This document shows positions 60,939-64,000 of a stretch of DNA of 64,000 bases, one piece after another. Position numbers and translations under genes: made by a program. The stretch is from an archaeon. Lineage in GTDB: Archaea; Thermoproteota; Nitrososphaeria; Nitrososphaerales; Gagatemarchaeaceae. Location: NCBI GenBank assembly GCA_021819035.1, contig JAKASL010000001.1, forward strand, positions 930,001 to 994,000, given 5' to 3'. Numbering within the stretch: the stretch's first letter is position 1; each line of letters starts with the position of its first letter. Below the pieces are notes generated by a model. The model saw only the letters and a program-made list of their open reading frames with translations. It searched no databases and was not told where the DNA came from.

Positions 60939-62013
60939 CTCGACCGCCTCCTATCGCTGAAATGAGCCGGGGGAGCTCCTCGTAGAGGTCCCCTACGATG
61001 GGGTAGTGGGCTATCTTGAAGATCGGCGCACCGGGGTCCGTGTTGATCGCCACTATCTTGGCCGAGTTCTGCATCCCCACCCTGTGCTGAAGGGCGCCGC
61101 TGACCCCCACAGCGAAGTACACCTTCGGCTTCACCGTCGCCCCGGTCTGGCCCACCTGGTTCGCCTTCCCTATCAGGCCCTCGAGCCCCTTGGTTTCGGC
61201 GTAGACCAGGGCGCGGGTGGCGCCTATCTCCGCCCTCAGGTGGTACTTCCTCTCCAAGGTCTCCTTGAGCTGCTGGGCGTACCTGTATGCCTCCAAGGGG
61301 TCCCTGGCGTTGCCTGAGCCGTCCTTCAAGATCCCCATGCCGAGGCTTATCACGACGTCTGCCCCCGCAAGGTCGGGGACGGGGGGCGGGAGGTCCCTGA
61401 CCTCGGCCACCCTCGCAGGATACTCCCTTGGCGCGAACGGGACCTTCTCGATGGTCCCCTTCCTCCCCGGGTCCGGGTCCAGAGGGGAGAAGCTCCCCGG
61501 TCTCACTGTCGCCATCTGGGGCCGGTGCCTCGGGGTGTAGATCCTCGCCAGCCTGGTCCCGAAGTCTGGCCTGATTTGGATGAGCAGGTTCTTGAACTGG
61601 CCGAGCGCCGGGTTGTTGTAGTCCTCCACCGCCAGCTGCACGTTGTCGGTGGCCAGGCCGGTGGGGACTCTGAAGGCCACCCTGGCAGCGATGTCCTTGC
61701 CTACCTCGTTGGCAGCGAACAGCAGGATGTAGGGCTTCCTCTCCGAGACCAGGGAGTAGATGGCGTCGGCGTAGGCGAGGTTGAAGTAGTCCTTGAGCAC
61801 CGGGTCGTCGACCGCCAGGACCGAATCGGCCCCGTAGGCGACGGCCTTCTCCGCCAGCGCGCCTGTCCCGCTCCCCACAAGGACCCCGACGACCTGCTGG
61901 CCGAGCTTCGAGGAGACCCCCCTGGCCGCGGCCAGGAGCTCCAGGGAGTCCTTGGTGAGGTCCCCCCTGGCGTGCTGCAGGTAGACCCAGACCCCCTTCG
62001 ACTCTCCGCTCAT
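60931..62013 (-). CDS. fixB: Electron-transfer flavoprotein alpha subunit (FixB)
   Basis: It has 360 residues from ATG 62013, which overlaps the fixA stop as ATGA. The N-terminal domain has GVWVYLQHARGDLTKDSLELL and the C-terminal FAD-binding domain has the signature LRAEIGATRALVYAETKG near 265, then QVGQTGATVKPKVYFAVGVSG near 285 and INTDPGAPIFKIAHYPIVGDL near 325, all typical of ETF-alpha. With FixA it forms an FAD-carrying heterodimer that moves electrons from dehydrogenases to FixCX; bifurcation is possible but not shown. Confidence 0.93.
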   Translation of the reverse strand: MSGESKGVWVYLQHARGDLTKDSLELLAAARGVSSKLGQQVVGVLVGSGTGALAEKAVAYGADSVLAVDDPVLKDYFNLAYADAIYSLVSERKPYILLFAANEVGKDIAARVAFRVPTGLATDNVQLAVEDYNNPALGQFKNLLIQIRPDFGTRLARIYTPRHRPQMATVRPGSFSPLDPDPGRKGTIEKVPFAPREYPARVAEVRDLPPPVPDLAGADVVISLGMGILKDGSGNARDPLEAYRYAQQLKETLERKYHLRAEIGATRALVYAETKGLEGLIGKANQVGQTGATVKPKVYFAVGVSGALQHRVGMQNSAKIVAINTDPGAPIFKIAHYPIVGDLYEELPRLISAIGGGRDA

Positions 62014-63188
62014 CGGAAGAGCTCCTCCGCCAGCATCTCGATTGTGAACGCCCCCACTGCCCCCTCCGACTTCAGCTTCTCCACGGCGGGTCCGGGGAGC
62101 CCTTGGACGAGGTCCCCGGGGGAGTAGGGCCCGTACTTCTTTGAGTCGAGCTCCATCTGCGGGGCCGCCTTCAGGAAGACGAGGCTCTCCCCGACCTTCT
62201 TCTGCACCGGGGGCTTGCCTATGTCGATCCCCGCCCCGACGATTGTCGGGGAGCCGGCGAGACCCAGTCTCTTCGGGTCCGCCCCCAGGTCGTCGGCGGT
62301 CCACTTCGTCGCCTGAAGGACCTTCCCCTTGTAGTTGCTTGCGCGCACCTCCTTTGCCCAGGAGGCAGGCGCCTCCCTGGGACGGTACTCGGCGGCGACC
62401 GTCAGCAGGGCAGGGAGCTTCATCTCGAGCTTCTGGGAGAGGTAGCCGATCCTCCTCTCCGACGACAGGGTCCAGGTCGCCGGGTCGACGTCGAAGTCCT
62501 CGACGTAGGTGGCGTGGGGGATTACCTTGCCAAGGAGCTCCGAGGTCCCCTCGGCCACCTGGGGGCCGACGCTCCCCGTCTCCCCGTCTGTGGTCTTGAC
62601 CCCTGAGAGCACTATGAACTTGGAGACCCTCTCCATCTCCGCCGCCAGCTCAGCCAACGCCGCATCCGGCGTAAGCTCCCCGGCGAGGAACCTGTGCACT
62701 ATGCTGTCCCTGACGGACGGGAGCTCGCTGTAGACCCTGTTTGTGAGGAGGTTTGCGCCGTAGAGCGCGGCTGCCTTAGCCTTCACGGTGTCGGAGTAGC
62801 CCCCCCTCCTGATCTCGGCGGAGAGCTCGCCGATGGGGGCAGTGTGCATCTCCACCAGCTTCTTGACCCCGAGCGAGACGGCGTAGGAGGTCGCCAGGGT
62901 GTCAGAGCCAGCCATCTTGCGGTCGCTCAGGATGTACTCCTCGTCGACCCCCGAGACCTCGGCGTCGTAGAGGGGCTTCATCAACGGTATGAGCTTCATG
63001 TCCGGGCCCATGCTCAGGGCTACCACCTTCCCCCCCGCCCTGCGCTTGACGAAGTCGGCGGCCTCGACTGCCTTCGCGTCGTGGGGGTTGAGGACCAGTT
63101 CCATGGCCTCCCTGTTCAAGACCCCCCCTATCTGGACCGCCTGGGTGGTCCTCGCGGGGACCCCTTTGAGGAGGACGATGATCAGCAT
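62010..63188 (-). CDS. fixA: Electron-transfer flavoprotein beta subunit (FixA), enlarged
   Basis: It has 392 residues, well above the usual 250-280. The N-terminal part is typical (IIVLLKGVPARTTQAVQIGG, VLNPHDAKAVEAADFVKRRAGG, MGPDMKLIPLMKPLYDAEVSGV, LATSYAVSL). An insertion at about 115-190 (IRRGGYSDTVKAKAAALYGA, LSSVRDSIVHRF-like region) precedes the normal C-terminal half (LEMKLPALLTVAAEYRPREA). A CCTAAAG box lies about 27 bases upstream of ATG 63188. It is the first gene of fixA-fixB-fixCX. Confidence 0.88.
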   Translation of the reverse strand: MLIIVLLKGVPARTTQAVQIGGVLNREAMELVLNPHDAKAVEAADFVKRRAGGKVVALSMGPDMKLIPLMKPLYDAEVSGVDEEYILSDRKMAGSDTLATSYAVSLGVKKLVEMHTAPIGELSAEIRRGGYSDTVKAKAAALYGANLLTNRVYSELPSVRDSIVHRFLAGELTPDAALAELAAEMERVSKFIVLSGVKTTDGETGSVGPQVAEGTSELLGKVIPHATYVEDFDVDPATWTLSSERRIGYLSQKLEMKLPALLTVAAEYRPREAPASWAKEVRASNYKGKVLQATKWTADDLGADPKRLGLAGSPTIVGAGIDIGKPPVQKKVGESLVFLKAAPQMELDSKKYGPYSPGDLVQGLPGPAVEKLKSEGAVGAFTIEMLAEELFR

Positions 63189-63272
63189 TGCCGTTCGGGA
63201 CGCGAAATGGCACGGTTCTTTAGGTTTCTCTCTTACAGGTGAGCCTGGGGCCAGGCGGGCGCCCGGGGCAGG

Positions 63273-63770
63273 TCAGAGCTCCGCCCGCATCTCCCAGGTC
63301 CTCTCGAAGCCGAGGGCGCCGTAGACTGACCTCCCCGCCTTGGACGCGTGGAGCTCGAGCTTCCGGTAACCTCTGGTCCTGCTCCATCGGACCGCCGCCT
63401 TGACTATGGCCGTGGCAACCCCTGACCTCCGGAACCTCGGCTCGGTGTACATGGAGAGGAGGTAGGGGGCGGACCCCTCCGCCATACCGGGGCGGGGCTG
63501 CTCCTCCCTGAGCCAGACGGCGCCGCTCCCCGCGACCTCCTCCCCGACGGTAGCGACGAAGCCTACGAACCTGCGGCTGCGCATCATCCGTCGGACCCAC
63601 GCCTCGTAGGGGCGGTCAGCCTCTCGGACCGAGGAGGGGGTGTCGCGGCCTATGTCCAGCCACATCTTCCGCCTGTGGCTTACCAGGGTGCGGACGTCGG
63701 CGGCGGTCGCCTCCCTCACCGCGCAGGCGGGCCTCCTCCTCGGAGCCGAGACCGTCCGCCCCACTCCCAT
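63273..63770 (-). CDS. GNAT-family N-acetyltransferase
   Basis: It has 165 residues. The acetyl-CoA binding motif reads YTEPRFRRSGVATAIVKAAVRW near 110, after a beta strand SAPYLLSMY, and the C-terminal KLELHASKAGRSVYGALGFERT near 140 is the family's final motif. It transfers an acetyl group to an unknown amine. The N-terminus (GVGRTVSAPRRRPACA) is unusually basic and the true start may be later. The gene lies upstream of fixA on the same strand, but fixA has its own TATA box. Confidence 0.85.
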   Translation of the reverse strand: MGVGRTVSAPRRRPACAVREATAADVRTLVSHRRKMWLDIGRDTPSSVREADRPYEAWVRRMMRSRRFVGFVATVGEEVAGSGAVWLREEQPRPGMAEGSAPYLLSMYTEPRFRRSGVATAIVKAAVRWSRTRGYRKLELHASKAGRSVYGALGFERTWEMRAEL

Positions 63771-63841
63771 GCAGTCCCCGCGTCACTGGTTGACATAAGG
63801 GTTAGTTACCTGCATATCATTGTGTATCGATGACGTGGTAG

Positions 63842-64000
63842 TTACTTTCCCATCATCCTGAGTATCTCGCTCTCGGGTATGCGGTACCTTCGGCCTATGG
63901 TCTTGACAGCACTGTCCTTCCCCGATATATCCAGCGCTTCAGCGTGTGAAGGAGATGTCCAACCTCTCCGCCAGCTTCTTGTTGCAGGGATAGAAGCGCT
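63842..64000 (-). pseudogene. Decayed IS607-type resolvase HTH fragment (window-edge partial)
   Basis: Three frames in succession read FYPCNKKLAERLDISFT, then LKRWIYRG, then SAVKTIGRRYRIPESEIL and RMMGK before TAA 63842-63844. Joined, they give a MerR-like helix-turn-helix of the kind at the N-terminus of IS607 serine recombinases, where a Tyr-Arg-Ile-Pro-Glu-Ser-Glu-Ile segment is characteristic. Two frameshifts break it, and the recombinase domain is absent because a stop follows directly. It is a decayed fragment or an HTH-only remnant; the upstream part lies outside the window. Confidence 0.6.

Noticed and set aside
1-64000. tRNA genes, rRNA genes and CRISPR arrays
   Set aside because: I looked for T-loop-like GTTCGAATC patterns, conserved rRNA cores and evenly spaced direct repeats and found none that fold or repeat properly.

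Overview
This window looks like a GC-rich chromosomal segment of an archaeon. The evidence is gene content: an archaeal type II glyceraldehyde-3-phosphate dehydrogenase next to phosphoglycerate kinase, class III (type IV pilin-like) signal peptides, a TadC/FlaJ-FlaI secretion pair, KaiC/FlaH-like ATPases, a TrmB regulator, a CdvA-like PRC-barrel coiled-coil protein, an AN1 zinc finger fused to an M50 protease, and VapBC-type modules. Many genes have an A/T-rich box ending in TTAAAG or similar about 25-30 bases before a start codon, often TTG or GTG and without a Shine-Dalgarno sequence. That is the pattern of leaderless archaeal transcripts. The CdvA-like protein and the sugar-oxidation genes point to the Thaumarchaeota/TACK side, probably a heterotroph rather than an ammonia oxidiser; this placement is inference.

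Layout. 1-4.0 kb: the end of a glycosyltransferase and a tightly overlapping dTDP-L-rhamnose operon (rmlC-rmlB-rmlD-rmlA, minus strand). 4.0-8.3 kb: a toxin-antitoxin and transposon patch (relE remnant, PIN/UPF0175 pair, a TnpB gene split by one in-frame TAG, a VapBC pair). 8.7-17.6 kb: a pilus or secretion locus with two pilins, a secretion ATPase, a double GspF membrane protein, a large anchored Ig-like surface protein, two KaiC/FlaH-like ATPases divergently transcribed from one palindromic TATA box, and a winged-helix regulator. 17.7-22.1 kb: a broken AAA ATPase with tandem palindromic operators, a small membrane protein, a TrmB-like regulator and the AN1-M50 protease.

22.1-40.4 kb is catabolic: aldo/keto reductase, F420-type (LLM) oxidoreductase, 2-hydroxyacid dehydrogenase, a sugar-acid dehydratase of the enolase superfamily plus a heavily damaged paralogue, a cyclase-family hydrolase, Fe-alcohol dehydrogenase, two aldehyde dehydrogenases, a sugar ABC transporter (binding protein, two permeases, MalK-type ATPase), a ParB-like protein and an FAH-family dehydratase. 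Together these fit non-phosphorylative oxidation of pentoses or sugar acids to 2-oxoglutarate. 40.5-48.9 kb: small and hypothetical genes (domesticated DDE transposase, DUF393, CdvA-like protein, an FtsX-like half permease with its ATPase, MFS transporter, zinc-finger proteins, UppP). 49.0-51.3 kb: pgk-gap. 51.5-55.3 kb: two unusual surface proteins. 55.4-63.2 kb: broken pilin remnants, then SHMT, an ornithine-cyclodeaminase-family enzyme, threonine dehydratase and fixA-fixB-fixCX (electron-transfer flavoprotein with its quinone oxidoreductase), a plausible amino-acid oxidation module. The window ends in a GNAT acetyltransferase and a decayed IS607-type HTH fragment.

Several short elements recur without an obvious explanation: an 8-bp inverted repeat with an identical 35-base spacer at two loci, a 17-18 base motif at three loci, and the tandem palindromes at 18.96 kb. 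No tRNA, rRNA or CRISPR array was seen.
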